Assembly: GCA_017309115.1 (NCBI GenBank)
Contig: JAFLEF010000056.1
Span: 1 to 48,874, forward strand
DNA length: 48,874 bases
Reading direction: 5' to 3'
DNA from: Verrucomicrobiota bacterium
GTDB lineage: Bacteria > Verrucomicrobiota > Verrucomicrobiia > Limisphaerales > UBA9464
Shown: positions 41,070-48,874 of the stretch, in pieces
Layout: every line of letters starts with the position of its first letter
How positions within the stretch are numbered: position 1 is the stretch's first letter
Position numbers and translations under genes: made by a program
Notes under the pieces: generated by a model
Seen by the model: the letters and a program-made list of their open reading frames with translations, nothing else
The model's database searches: none
Told to the model about the DNA's origin: nothing

Positions 41070-42013
41070 GATCGCCCTCCCTGTTCCAACGGGAGCCGAA
41101 GGTTCGCGGCCAGTGCGAGCAACTCAGGAACCGCTTCGACGTACCAATAGGTGCATTCCACCGAGGAGTGTCCCAGGTAGGTGGACAGCTTGGGGATTTG
41201 GACACCGACATCGTCTCCGGCCTGGTACCATTCCACCAAGCGTCGGGTGGCGAACGTGTGACGAAAGTCCTGCAGTCGTGGACCTCGCCCGGAACGTCGA
41301 CCGTCTGAGGGGTTCCTCAACCCGCAGACCCGCGAAACTTCATTATACCACCGGCGGACAGTCCCCAGATCCAGAGCGTCTCCGACACCCGAGACGAAGA
41401 ACAAATTGCTCACTACATGAGGGAAGACCCGGTCTCGCTCGCGGGCGTATTGCGTCAACGCCGCAGCCGTCGAGGAGTGGATCGGAACCTGCCGCGACTT
41501 ATCGAACTTCGAGTGCCGCACCATGAGAATCTGCGCCCGGAGGTGGACATCGCCGATCTCCAGGGCGGCAGCCTCGCCAGGCCTGAGTCCGGTGGCGGCG
41601 AGCAACCCAATCAGGGTTTGCAGCGTTCGCGCGTCGAGCGGCCCGCGCGATTTCAACCGAGCGGCTTCGGTCATCAGACGGCTGATCTGCTGGTCGCTGT
41701 AGATGTGCGGCCTGCCGCGCCGGTGGCGAACGTCGAGCAGGCGGGAGGGAGGAACTTGATGACGAGGCTCACTGGCGCTCAGCCAGCGGGCGAACTGGCG
41801 AACCATGGACAGCTTTCGAGCCCAGGTGGCGCGCTGTACGCCACGGGATTGCTGCGACCACTCCAAGGCCAGCGGGACGGTGATGAACCGGGCCTTCTTC
41901 CGAGCCAGGAATCGGACGAAATGACGAAGCGTCTGTGCCGGCTCTTCTAGAGCCGTTCCCAGAGCACGTCGCGCCTCGATGTACTCCGTCAACTGGACCT
42001 GAAGCGACTTCAT
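41066..42013 (-). CDS. RIT recombinase, middle gene (RitB-like)
   Basis: 315 residues from ATG at 42013 (a longer frame from 42610 would overlap the first gene for hundreds of bases and is rejected). Catalytic tyrosine-recombinase residues: R in AATGLRPGEAAALE, K in HSKFDKSRQVPI, H-x-x-R in QDFRHTFATRRL and Y in TYWYVEAV after LGHSSVECT. ATGA overlaps exist with the genes on both sides. Confidence 0.9.
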   Translation of the reverse strand: MKSLQVQLTEYIEARRALGTALEEPAQTLRHFVRFLARKKARFITVPLALEWSQQSRGVQRATWARKLSMVRQFARWLSASEPRHQVPPSRLLDVRHRRGRPHIYSDQQISRLMTEAARLKSRGPLDARTLQTLIGLLAATGLRPGEAAALEIGDVHLRAQILMVRHSKFDKSRQVPIHSSTAAALTQYARERDRVFPHVVSNLFFVSGVGDALDLGTVRRWYNEVSRVCGLRNPSDGRRSGRGPRLQDFRHTFATRRLVEWYQAGDDVGVQIPKLSTYLGHSSVECTYWYVEAVPELLALAANLRLPLEQGGRS

Positions 42014-43257
42014 CGTACACCTCCCGGGAAGGGCCATGGGCGGACAACTTCCTGCAGCGAGCGCAGATCGATCTTCGCGTAGATCTCCGTGCTGCTGGGA
42101 GCGCGATGACGGAGAACTTCGGCAATATCCCGGAGATGGGCGCCCTGTTGGAGCATTCGACTCGCCAGAGAGTGGCGGAACAAGTGCGCCGCGATGCGGT
42201 GGGGCCGATGGACACCCGCGTGCGCCATAGCTCGACGGACGATATGGCCGATGCTTGCTGGCCCGCTTAGTGCCACCCTCGGAGCATTGGTGCGCAAAAA
42301 GACACGCCGGGTAGCGGATGGACCGTCTCGATCCAGGCGCAAATAGTCGGCCAGGGCCCGTCCGACGTCTTGCGGCAAAGGCAGCAGATCCTGTCGTTGC
42401 CCTTTGCCCCGGATCAGAATCTCGCCTGTTCTCCAGCGGATGTCCCCCAACTCGAGAAGCAGGACCTCGCTCGACCGAAGACCCAACTTCGCCAGTAGGA
42501 GCAGGATGGCGAAATCGCGTCGCCCCGTACCGCACGTCCGATCCGGTGTCGCTAGAACTCGATCCACTTCCTCGCGGGTCAGCAATCTGGGGATATCGGG
42601 CTGAGCCCACCGACGCACTGTCGGGACTGCCGCGGCAAGATCGTGGAGGATGTATCCATGCGCATAGAGAAAGCGGAGGAAGGACCGGAGACTCGCGCTG
42701 AATAGGCGCACGTAAGCGCAGGACCGATCTCGGATTCGGTCGAACAAGAAGGCCCTCAGAATACTGGCATTCAGCCTGCGAACCGACCTTGTCCGGTGCT
42801 CCTTGGCCAAGTACCCGAGCAGGTCAGGAACTAACGGCAAGTAGGCCAGCAGGGATCGATCCGCCAACCCCTTCTCTTTGCGGAGAAAATCGGCGTAAGC
42901 GTCCCAAAGTGCTGAGCTGGGTGTTTTCGAAGGTGTTGGAGCTGGACTTGCGATCAGCCCGTGGCGGCGTAAGTGCTGCAAGAACGCCGACAACGCAGTG
43001 ACACCAAGGCTGTACTGCCGTGGACCGAGTTTACAGGCACGTCGAAGAAACAAGGACACCTCCGACTCGTCGGGTTCCCGATCAGAACGTTTACGCCGTC
43101 GCCTCCATCCTAAAAACTGCCGCAGCGCACTCCGTTTCGTGATGAGCGCACTGGGACAATACCCAGCGACCTCCAGCTCAGCCATGAAGGGTCCGAGCTG
43201 AGACTCGAAGACGTTGGCGATGGGCGAGGAACTTGGACGAGCACAATAGATGCGCAT
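42010..43257 (-). CDS. RIT recombinase, first gene (RitA-like)
   Basis: 415 residues, the first gene of the trio. N-terminal core-binding region (residues 1-170, longer than in the other two), then the catalytic domain with R in KLGLRSSEVLLLE, K in IRGKGQRQDLLPL, H-x-x-R in AAHLFRHSLASR and Y in EIYAKIDL after LRHRAPSST. The promoter probably lies in the right inverted repeat region at 43258-43404. Confidence 0.9.
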   Translation of the reverse strand: MRIYCARPSSSPIANVFESQLGPFMAELEVAGYCPSALITKRSALRQFLGWRRRRKRSDREPDESEVSLFLRRACKLGPRQYSLGVTALSAFLQHLRRHGLIASPAPTPSKTPSSALWDAYADFLRKEKGLADRSLLAYLPLVPDLLGYLAKEHRTRSVRRLNASILRAFLFDRIRDRSCAYVRLFSASLRSFLRFLYAHGYILHDLAAAVPTVRRWAQPDIPRLLTREEVDRVLATPDRTCGTGRRDFAILLLLAKLGLRSSEVLLLELGDIRWRTGEILIRGKGQRQDLLPLPQDVGRALADYLRLDRDGPSATRRVFLRTNAPRVALSGPASIGHIVRRAMAHAGVHRPHRIAAHLFRHSLASRMLQQGAHLRDIAEVLRHRAPSSTEIYAKIDLRSLQEVVRPWPFPGGVR

Positions 43258-43304
43258 CCGAGATCTCGTCCCGTCTTGGCGCCAGACGCCAGACGTGTAT
43301 ACCC

Positions 43305-43404
43305 ATAATTATGCCGCGTGCGCGGTCTCCAGATCCTCCGTTTCCTCAAGAAACTCGCAGGTCCTGAACCCGACGCGGCATAATCCTGTGGTCGGCATAA
43401 CCTG
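43305..43404. repeat. RIT right inverted repeat, 100 bp
   Basis: Reverse complement of 39978-40077, one mismatch. It contains the same internal recombinase-type motifs. Directly outside it the 32-bp palindrome at 43401-43432 begins. Confidence 0.92.
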
Positions 43405-43432
43405 ATTTATGCCGCGCGCGGCATAAATCAGG
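43401..43432. repeat. 32-bp perfect palindrome at the RIT outer edge
   Basis: Two 16-base halves, CCTGATTTATGCCGCG and its exact reverse complement, meet at 43416/43417. Its core TTATGCCGCG matches the motif in the RIT inverted repeats. It appears on only one side of the element. The left end of the element begins CCAGGTTATG, so the outer bases CAGG repeat on both sides. It may be an excised or reconstituted recombinase site. Confidence 0.8.
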
Positions 43433-43458
43433 TTGTTGTCGATCTCCACTCGACCAGA
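43429..43458 (-). pseudogene. Fragment of a second IS66 tnpC, right of the RIT element
   Basis: Minus strand reads GRVEIDNNL, a signature of the IS66 TnpC catalytic end. It would join VENAIRPTAIGKK at 39939-39977 if the RIT element were removed. Upstream of it on the minus strand the IS66 frame is no longer recognisable. Confidence 0.65.
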
Positions 43459-43894
43459 TGATCGGGAATGCGCTCGCGGCGAGCGCGGCGTGCCGGCGCG
43501 TTCTTGACCAGGGCCGCCGGGGAACTCACGGGTTCGGGCCGGAGCAGGTGAAAAGTGAAAAGTGAGCCTGCAGACGGCAAGCACGGCTCTTCCGGTAGGG
43601 CGGAGTTTACCGAACAAAACCGAACAGATTTTCTTCGGGACGGTTCGGTTTAACGACCAAGTGCCGGACACGAGGGTGGCGCACTTTGAGGCCTATTTGC
43701 GGGCTGATGACGCACATTTGCGTCGCCGTCCCGAAGGGCCTGGTTTGGCTTCAACTCCCGCCGCCTCCACGTTCAGCATCAAGTACTTACGTATAGGGAT
43801 GCGGGTTCGGGCACGTTTTCCTAACAAATTCCGAACACCAAAGGTCCGGTTGGGAGTGTAGTTTCGATCGGGATCGAGCCCAAACTTCGTTACG
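43459..43894. other. Region between mobile debris and the broken repA
   Basis: About 435 bases with no supported gene. A 9-bp inverted repeat AAACCGAAC / GTTCGGTTT lies at 43617-43651 with a 17-base loop. Several short frames exist but show no domain. The leftmost part is IS66 debris. Confidence 0.45.
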
Positions 43895-44797
43895 GATCCA
43901 TCCAGCTTTATGTAGAACGAGATGGTCTTCCGCAGCTTCCGCGCTGGCAAGCTCAAGAGACTCGTTTTCGCCTTCTTCAGACGTCTGAATCGGTCCGTCG
44001 CCAAGATTCTTTACCGGTTTCTCGGCAAACGTTTCTTCCATCGGCCGCGCTGGGAATTCCATCTTCAGGAACTGTGCTGGGAACACGTCGGACTCGCTCG
44101 CTCGTATGATGCGGCCAACCTCAAGCGAAAGCTTCGACCGGCGATCGAGGAACTCGAGCGTCACCAATTCATTCGACCGGCGTCTGATTCGGAGCGTTTT
44201 CGAAAGGTCAGCTCCGGCAAATGGCGGGTGTTTTTCGAGCGGGAGGGAAGGGGAGTCACCAAAGTTGCGGCGCCACCCTCGGACACCGACGCCCTCTGCC
44301 AGGCCCTGATCGACCGAGGGGTAACCCGCTCCACGGCCCTCGAAACGGTTGAGAAATTCCCCAAGGAGCAGATTGAACATCAATTGGAGGTCTTCGATTG
44401 GCTGCTCAGTCGCAAGGACTCCCGACTCCTCCGCAATCCCGCAGGCTACCTAGTAAGCGCCATCCGGAGTGAGTACGTCGCTCCCCAAGAATTTACCGGG
44501 CGGCGCGAGCAGGCCGAACAAAAGTCCCGCGCTGAAGAACTCGAGCGGAGGCGACAGGCGCGGATCGACCGCGAACGAACTCGGGAGAACCAGAAACTCC
44601 AGGCCCGTCGCAAGGCGGTCGAATCCTTCTGGTCGTCGTTTTCGCAGGAAGAACGGAATCAACTGGAAGCCGAGTGTCTCCACGCGGCCAACTCCTTCGA
44701 ACGGTCCCTCTTGGATAAGGGAGGGACCCTTGGAGTTGCGACCCGGGAGAAACTCTTCGAGGAGTTCGCTCTCAAGAGCTTGGCAGTCGCTGAGTAG
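43895..44797 (+). pseudogene. Degraded second repA copy, N-terminal half missing
   Basis: Matches the C-terminal half of RepA at 23698-24571, starting at the segment SSF and continuing to the end; the family blocks FHRPRWEFHLQELCWEHVGL, RSYDAANLKRKLRPAIEELE and the basic coiled segment are all present. Near its start a TAG replaces the codons for TW in the intact gene (SSFM* instead of SSFTW), and the N-terminal iteron-binding half is absent. The open part from 43922 could still be translated to 291 residues but would not initiate replication. No iterons are seen upstream. Confidence 0.85.
43976..43989. promoter_or_regulatory. 14-bp palindrome TTCAGACGTCTGAA, copy 3
   Basis: Identical to 5701-5714. 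The matching position in intact repA (near 23752) reads differently and lacks the palindrome, so the palindrome arose, or was retained, only in this copy. Confidence 0.45.
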
Positions 44798-45469
44798 ATA
44801 GGACGATTGAGTGCCGCTTGAAACGCCCAGAATCAGCGTTGCCCGAGTGAACGCTTATACGCCAATGCTGGGGGTGGTGCGTGATAGTCTCCCTCCGGAC
44901 TGGCGTGGCGATGAACCTGGTCTCGGAGTTGGAAACCGTAGCTGAAGCTCCAGGCTACGTTTGCAGGTGGGTGGGTTACAGGATCCCTCAGCTTCCCCCC
45001 AAATTTATCATTCTCGCGGTACCCATTGTCACCGCACTCGCAATCGAACTGGGGGTCGGCCACGGGTCCACTCGCTCCGTCACCGCCTTCCGCTGATTGA
45101 TTAGCCAAGGTGCTGTCCTGATGGATATCCCAGATGATGAGTTGATGGCCCTCAAAAAAGACAAAACCGAGGATTGACGGGCAAAAGGAACGTGTGGTTT
45201 CTATGAACCAGTTATCAGATACTCGACCCGCCCGAACTGTTCAGAAACCCACCACCCAATTCCTCAGAATCTCCTTCTCTCTTCATCTATCAAATTCGGC
45301 AGTAGTGAAGCTTTCCGCTGGAGCAGTGGCCTAGTCATCGAGTCGTGATGCGAGAAACGCTCATGGCCCAACTCATTTGCCTCCAAACACTGTCGTTCAT
45401 TCGACGCGGTCTGGTTTTTCTTGGTGAAGAAATCCCCGCTCAACTTCCGAATACAATTCAAACCCTCTT
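44798..45469. other. Region upstream of the 1,013-residue secreted protein
   Basis: About 670 bases with no supported gene. A minus-strand open frame (44833-45108) shows a short cysteine pattern CECGDNGY but has no family I can name. A 19-codon frame from 45121 ends quickly. The last 300 bases probably contain the promoter of the gene at 45470. Confidence 0.4.
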
Positions 45470-48400
45470 ATGCATCCGAATCGTCTGTTGAACATAGCTA
45501 TGCTTTCTTTTCTCGGGCTGCCATTAGTTCTACATGCAGTTGTGCGGGAAGAGGTGACCTTTCGGGGGCCACATGACCAAATCGTTCAAGTTTTGACCGA
45601 TGATGTGGACTCAAGCGGGACCGCAATCGTTCTCACCAATAGTTATGTGCAGATTCAGACGGGCCTAAACTTTCAAGACGAGAAAGGTGACTGGGTGCCG
45701 TCCACTCCGGCATTTGAGCTCGTACCGGGAGCAGCCACAGCGTGGAGGGCTCAGCACAAAGTGTCGATTGCCGCCAACCTCAATACAGCGGAAGCCGTGG
45801 CGATTCGACTTCCCGATGATCAACTGTTGGTGAGCAACATCTATGGCCTCGCCTACTATGACACCGAAACAGGGCAATCGGTCCTGTTAGGTGAAATCAA
45901 GGACTGTTCGGGCTACGTTGTCGAAGATACAGAAGTGATTTTTCCGGATGCCTTCAGTCAAATCAGTGCTGATGTTCGTTATCGGATGACGACCAGCAGC
46001 TTTGAGCAAGATGTCATCCTCCGCGAACGCCCGCCGAGCCCAGAGTCATTCGGTTTAAACCCGGCCACAACAAGGCTTGAAGTGTGGACGGAGTTCACTG
46101 GCTCTCCTAGTCCGGCTCGATCAATCAAAGCCGATTTAAGCGACTCAAAACGCCAAAAAGCCGGTACCGAGGAACCAGCTCCGGATGAAATTCTTGATTT
46201 TAAGAGTGCCCAAATTGGCGCTGGGCGAACGTTTCGAATGTCGGAACCCGACGAGAGCTTGGCCTTGGTGGTAAAGCACTGGTTGTCGGGCAATGATGGA
46301 AGAAAGTTTTTGGTTGAAGGCGTCGCGCTTGAGGAACTTGAGAAGGGAATCATCACTCTTCCTCCCTCACGCGATGGAGCTCAGGTCTTGCGGCGGTCTC
46401 CGTCACGGCTCCAAGCACTCAACGCCCTGCCCCGAAAAAGCAAGCGAGGTGATCTTGAGAATGTCCAGGTAAAGCGGTTGAAGTCAGGACGAGACGACGA
46501 GATGATCGCTCAGGTTGAGCGGCCGGGAGTCGTGTTGGATTACCTTACCCTCAACACCACTCAAAACAACTACACGTTCACCAGCCATCAAACTTATCAT
46601 GTGACCGGAGCCGTAGTGCTGACCGGGACCACCACCTTTGAAGGCGGCACGGTGGTCAAGTTCGACTCCACGACCACTCCGAAGCTGGAAGTTCAGGGTG
46701 CGCTCAGCTTCGGAGGGATGCCGTACTTGCCGGTTGTCTTCACCGCTAAACATGACAACACCGTCGGAGGATTCGTCGCGTCAGGTACGCCTTCGGGAAG
46801 TTATGGGAGCGCAAATGGGGCCCTCGTCATCAACAACGGCGCCGCCACGTCGATTCCATACGCGCGGTTTCGCCACTTGCGACGAGGCTTGGCGTTTATG
46901 AACGGGACCGGGCATTCCGTCAAACACTCCCAGTTCGTTCAGTGCTCCGAGGGAATCTGGAGCACCACGGCATTGGCCTATAGCCTGTTCAATTCCTTGT
47001 TTGACAGTACCTCGATCGTGTTGGCGGGAAATGCTGCTACGATTACAGCCCAACACCTAACTGTGCGAACCGCTACCACTTTCAATACGGGTCACTCAGT
47101 GACGTTGGCTAACACGCTTTTGGTCGGAGTAACAACTCCTGGATCCTACACTCAGGTCGCGGGTTCGGTCTCCGCTACGCCCGCGGGCGGCACGGCGTTT
47201 GAAACCATTGCAGGTGGGCAACTGTATCTCCCCGCCGGCAGCCCCCATCGCAACTCAGGGACTTCGACTATAGATTCGACACTAGCGACCGAACTCAAAA
47301 AAATGACCACGGAGGCGCCGCAGATCCTCACTGGGAGCCTCAGCGTGAACACAACCCTCAGTTCCCGGGTTCAGCGGGACACGGACCAAGTGGACAAAGG
47401 CTACCACTACGACTCCTTGGACTACGTGGTCAAAAATCTCGATGCAACGGCTGCTTTGATTCTGACAAATGGGGTGGCCATCGCAGTCGCCGGGAATTAC
47501 GGCGTGGATCTGCGCAACGCGGGCCAACTGATTAGCGAGGGCCGAGCAGAGAATCTCAACCGCCTGACCCGCTGGCATAACGTGCAGGAACAATCGGCCG
47601 CTGAAGGGAACGGCGGTCCGATAGCCAAAATTACGGCAAATTACACAACTCGGCCAGTTCTTAGCCTGCGCTTTACCCAAGCCAATGCACTCAGTGAATC
47701 TGGAACCACCCTGCTCGACATGAACATCGTGCAGCCGCCCACCTGGCGGTTCCAAAGCATCTCGCTGGAGTTCTGCCAAGCGCGAAACATTGGACTACCG
47801 TTGATCGCCCCCAGTGACACTTCGGCTGCCTCCGTGCTCCTACGGAACAATCTCTTTGAACGTTCCACGATCCTGGTACAAAAGATGGCCTCGGGAGCAG
47901 CGACACCCTTAACCGGCAACTTTTACAACAACCTCTTTTGGCGTGGAGCCCTTACCCTAGGATACGATTCAGGGGGCGGTAACCCTGGCTGGGCCTTAAG
48001 AGACAATCTTTTTGATGGCGGCAGCACAGCTTTTAGCGGGAACTTGCAATCATCCGTTATCCGTTGGAACAACGGATTCACGACCGGCACAGCCAACGCG
48101 TTTGGTGGCTCCACCAACAAAACCGGGCTTTCAACCGACTACCAATCAAACGGCACCTGGGGCAATCGCTATTATCCTGCCTCCGGCGTTGCGCCTAGCC
48201 TCTTTACCCTGATCAACGCGGGAAGCCGATTGCGCGATGTGGCCGGCCTTTATCACTTCACCGTTAAGTCGGCCACGGGGACGAAGGAAGCTGTCGATAC
48301 CCCTGACACCGTTGATATAGGCCTTCACTACGTCGGGCTCAATGGCTCCGGTCAACCAAACGATACAGACGGAGACGGAATTCCAGACTACGTTGAAGAT

Positions 48401-48511
48401 CGGAATGGTAACGGCAGCGCCACTCCGGACGCTGATGAGACAGGGTGGCAACAGTCGAATGGTGCTGGATCAGGATCGGGGGCTCTACAGGTGTTTACCC
48501 CTCTAATGTAG
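45470..48511 (+). CDS. Secreted protein, paralogue of the RHS giant's N-terminal region
   Basis: 1,013 residues with signal peptide (LLNIAMLSFLGLPLVLHA). From residue 30 on it shares its layout with the N-terminal region of the protein at 24928: TGLNFQDEKGDWVPS, GQSVLLGEIK, SSFEQDVILRERPPSPESFGL, and later VVFTAKHDNT plus a beta-helix-like region. It ends with DIGLHYVGLNGSGQPNDTDG and a calcium-loop segment DGDGIPDYVED. The big protein shows the same segment (DIGFHYVALNGSG) just before its Ig domains. No YD repeats or tip follow here, so either the gene evolved as the short form or the rest was lost. Confidence 0.8.
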   Translation: MHPNRLLNIAMLSFLGLPLVLHAVVREEVTFRGPHDQIVQVLTDDVDSSGTAIVLTNSYVQIQTGLNFQDEKGDWVPSTPAFELVPGAATAWRAQHKVSIAANLNTAEAVAIRLPDDQLLVSNIYGLAYYDTETGQSVLLGEIKDCSGYVVEDTEVIFPDAFSQISADVRYRMTTSSFEQDVILRERPPSPESFGLNPATTRLEVWTEFTGSPSPARSIKADLSDSKRQKAGTEEPAPDEILDFKSAQIGAGRTFRMSEPDESLALVVKHWLSGNDGRKFLVEGVALEELEKGIITLPPSRDGAQVLRRSPSRLQALNALPRKSKRGDLENVQVKRLKSGRDDEMIAQVERPGVVLDYLTLNTTQNNYTFTSHQTYHVTGAVVLTGTTTFEGGTVVKFDSTTTPKLEVQGALSFGGMPYLPVVFTAKHDNTVGGFVASGTPSGSYGSANGALVINNGAATSIPYARFRHLRRGLAFMNGTGHSVKHSQFVQCSEGIWSTTALAYSLFNSLFDSTSIVLAGNAATITAQHLTVRTATTFNTGHSVTLANTLLVGVTTPGSYTQVAGSVSATPAGGTAFETIAGGQLYLPAGSPHRNSGTSTIDSTLATELKKMTTEAPQILTGSLSVNTTLSSRVQRDTDQVDKGYHYDSLDYVVKNLDATAALILTNGVAIAVAGNYGVDLRNAGQLISEGRAENLNRLTRWHNVQEQSAAEGNGGPIAKITANYTTRPVLSLRFTQANALSESGTTLLDMNIVQPPTWRFQSISLEFCQARNIGLPLIAPSDTSAASVLLRNNLFERSTILVQKMASGAATPLTGNFYNNLFWRGALTLGYDSGGGNPGWALRDNLFDGGSTAFSGNLQSSVIRWNNGFTTGTANAFGGSTNKTGLSTDYQSNGTWGNRYYPASGVAPSLFTLINAGSRLRDVAGLYHFTVKSATGTKEAVDTPDTVDIGLHYVGLNGSGQPNDTDGDGIPDYVEDRNGNGSATPDADETGWQQSNGAGSGSGALQVFTPLM

Positions 48512-48550
48512 GTCATTTTACAAACTGGTAGGTTATAACCCAACACGTCA

Positions 48551-48760
48551 ATGATTACCTTCAGATTGCGAGGCGCATTGCTGATACTCCTTTTTCTCGG
48601 AGCGTTCGAATCATGTGTCACAATCGCCCAGTCATGTTTCACGCCCACCACACGAATAGCGATGAGTGTAGATGAGGCAGCGAAGTACGGTTGGGACGAG
48701 TATTACAGTGGAACACCGCCTTTGCGTCCAAAAAAATACAAGAAATATGCCTCAATATGA
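48551..48760 (+). CDS. Small putative lipoprotein or secreted peptide
   Basis: 69 residues from ATG at 48551 beginning with a hydrophobic helix (GALLILLFLGAF) and a cysteine in ESCVTIA near residue 22, which resembles a lipoprotein signal, though the lipobox is imperfect. The remainder is acidic and then proline- and lysine-rich. It lies 40 bases after the gene at 45470 and could be its small partner. The 3' end overlaps the transposase remnant on the other strand by a few bases. Confidence 0.4.
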   Translation: MITFRLRGALLILLFLGAFESCVTIAQSCFTPTTRIAMSVDEAAKYGWDEYYSGTPPLRPKKYKKYASI

Positions 48761-48874
48761 GTTTGTGTGGGTAGCTGGGAGGGGATCCGGGAGGTCGAAG
48801 TGAAGGTGGGAGGCGACGAGATAGATCATGGTGGTGAAGTATTCGACGGTGCGGAAGCCGCGGGATTTGCGCTT
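48752..48874 (-). CDS. C-terminal end of a transposase, cut by window edge
   Basis: Minus strand, stop at 48752-48754, reading KRKSRGFRTVEYFTTMIYLV then ASHLHFDLPDPL before a short tail. The pattern RGFR..eyF..MIYLvA is typical of the C-terminus of DDE transposases of the ISL3-like type. The N-terminal part lies outside the window, so the assignment to a family is tentative. Confidence 0.6.
   Translation of the reverse strand, partial: KRKSRGFRTVEYFTTMIYLVASHLHFDLPDPLPATHTNSY

Larger units (their letters stand above)
39978..43404 (-). mobile_element. RIT element: three tyrosine recombinases in trio
   Basis: Spans 3,427 bases with 100-bp inverted repeats at 39978-40077 and 43305-43404 that differ at a single base. 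Inside, three coupled tyrosine-recombinase genes run on the minus strand. Recombinase-in-trio elements have this gene order and such long imperfect-core inverted ends. The ends contain repeated ATTATGCCGCG-type motifs, the likely recombinase-binding sites. It interrupts an IS66-type tnpC. Confidence 0.88.

Noticed and set aside
42014-42610. Upstream extension of the middle RIT recombinase
   Set aside because: It would overlap the first recombinase gene in another frame for 600 bases; the ATGA overlap at 42010-42013 gives the natural start.
44833-45108. 91-codon minus-strand frame with CECGDNGY
   Set aside because: No recognisable family, no good start signal, and no supporting neighbour.

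Overview
The window reads as part of a mobilisable plasmid or plasmid-derived element, GC-rich apart from a few AT-rich patches. It carries an iteron origin with repA and parA, two relaxase plus coupling-protein modules, antirestriction genes, toxin-antitoxin genes and several transposable elements. The very large secreted YD-repeat protein, the glycine-rich secreted proteins, the 'SREVS..FNFG' repeats and the weak ribosome-binding sites suggest a Verrucomicrobiota-type host. That is inference from style; there is no rRNA or tRNA gene to prove it.

Layout: 0-4.5 kb holds the end of a VirD4/TraG-like coupling protein, a MOBF relaxase-helicase and a small conserved protein. 4.5-6.6 kb (minus) holds ArdC and ParB. 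6.9-9.0 kb holds two exported proteins. 9.1-13.8 kb holds a membrane protein, a second coupling protein and a second MOBF relaxase. 13.8-19.4 kb is a patchwork of small plasmid genes: an XRE regulator, a RadC/JAMM protein, an IS630-type fragment, an AbrB-PIN toxin-antitoxin pair and a UPF0175-like protein. 19.4-24.6 kb is the maintenance core: tyrosine recombinase, second ArdC, a ribbon-helix-helix-like partner overlapping parA, six iterons and repA. 24.9-37.2 kb is a 3,935-residue secreted RHS/YD-repeat protein with a candidate immunity gene behind it. 37.6-43.5 kb is mobile debris: a ParE remnant, an IS66-type element with a shortened tnpC, and an RIT element (three coupled tyrosine recombinases with 100-bp inverted ends) inserted into another IS66 tnpC. 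43.9-48.5 kb is a broken second repA followed by a 1,013-residue paralogue of the RHS protein's N-terminal region, which suggests an old duplication of a [repA + secreted giant] block. The right edge cuts a transposase.

The least explained signal is a pair of matching, roughly 230-nt structured leaders, one before ardC (5402-5633) and one before an unrelated conserved gene (17233-17458). They share a long hairpin, a smaller hairpin with a paired change, a 20-nt block with 18 identities at nearly the same spacing, and a distal hairpin. The 3' arm of the long hairpin is CCUCC-rich and could pair with the gene's own Shine-Dalgarno sequence, so a translational switch is plausible. A second unexplained signal is a 14-bp palindrome, TTCAGACRTCTGAA, found twice in the parB region and once in the broken repA.
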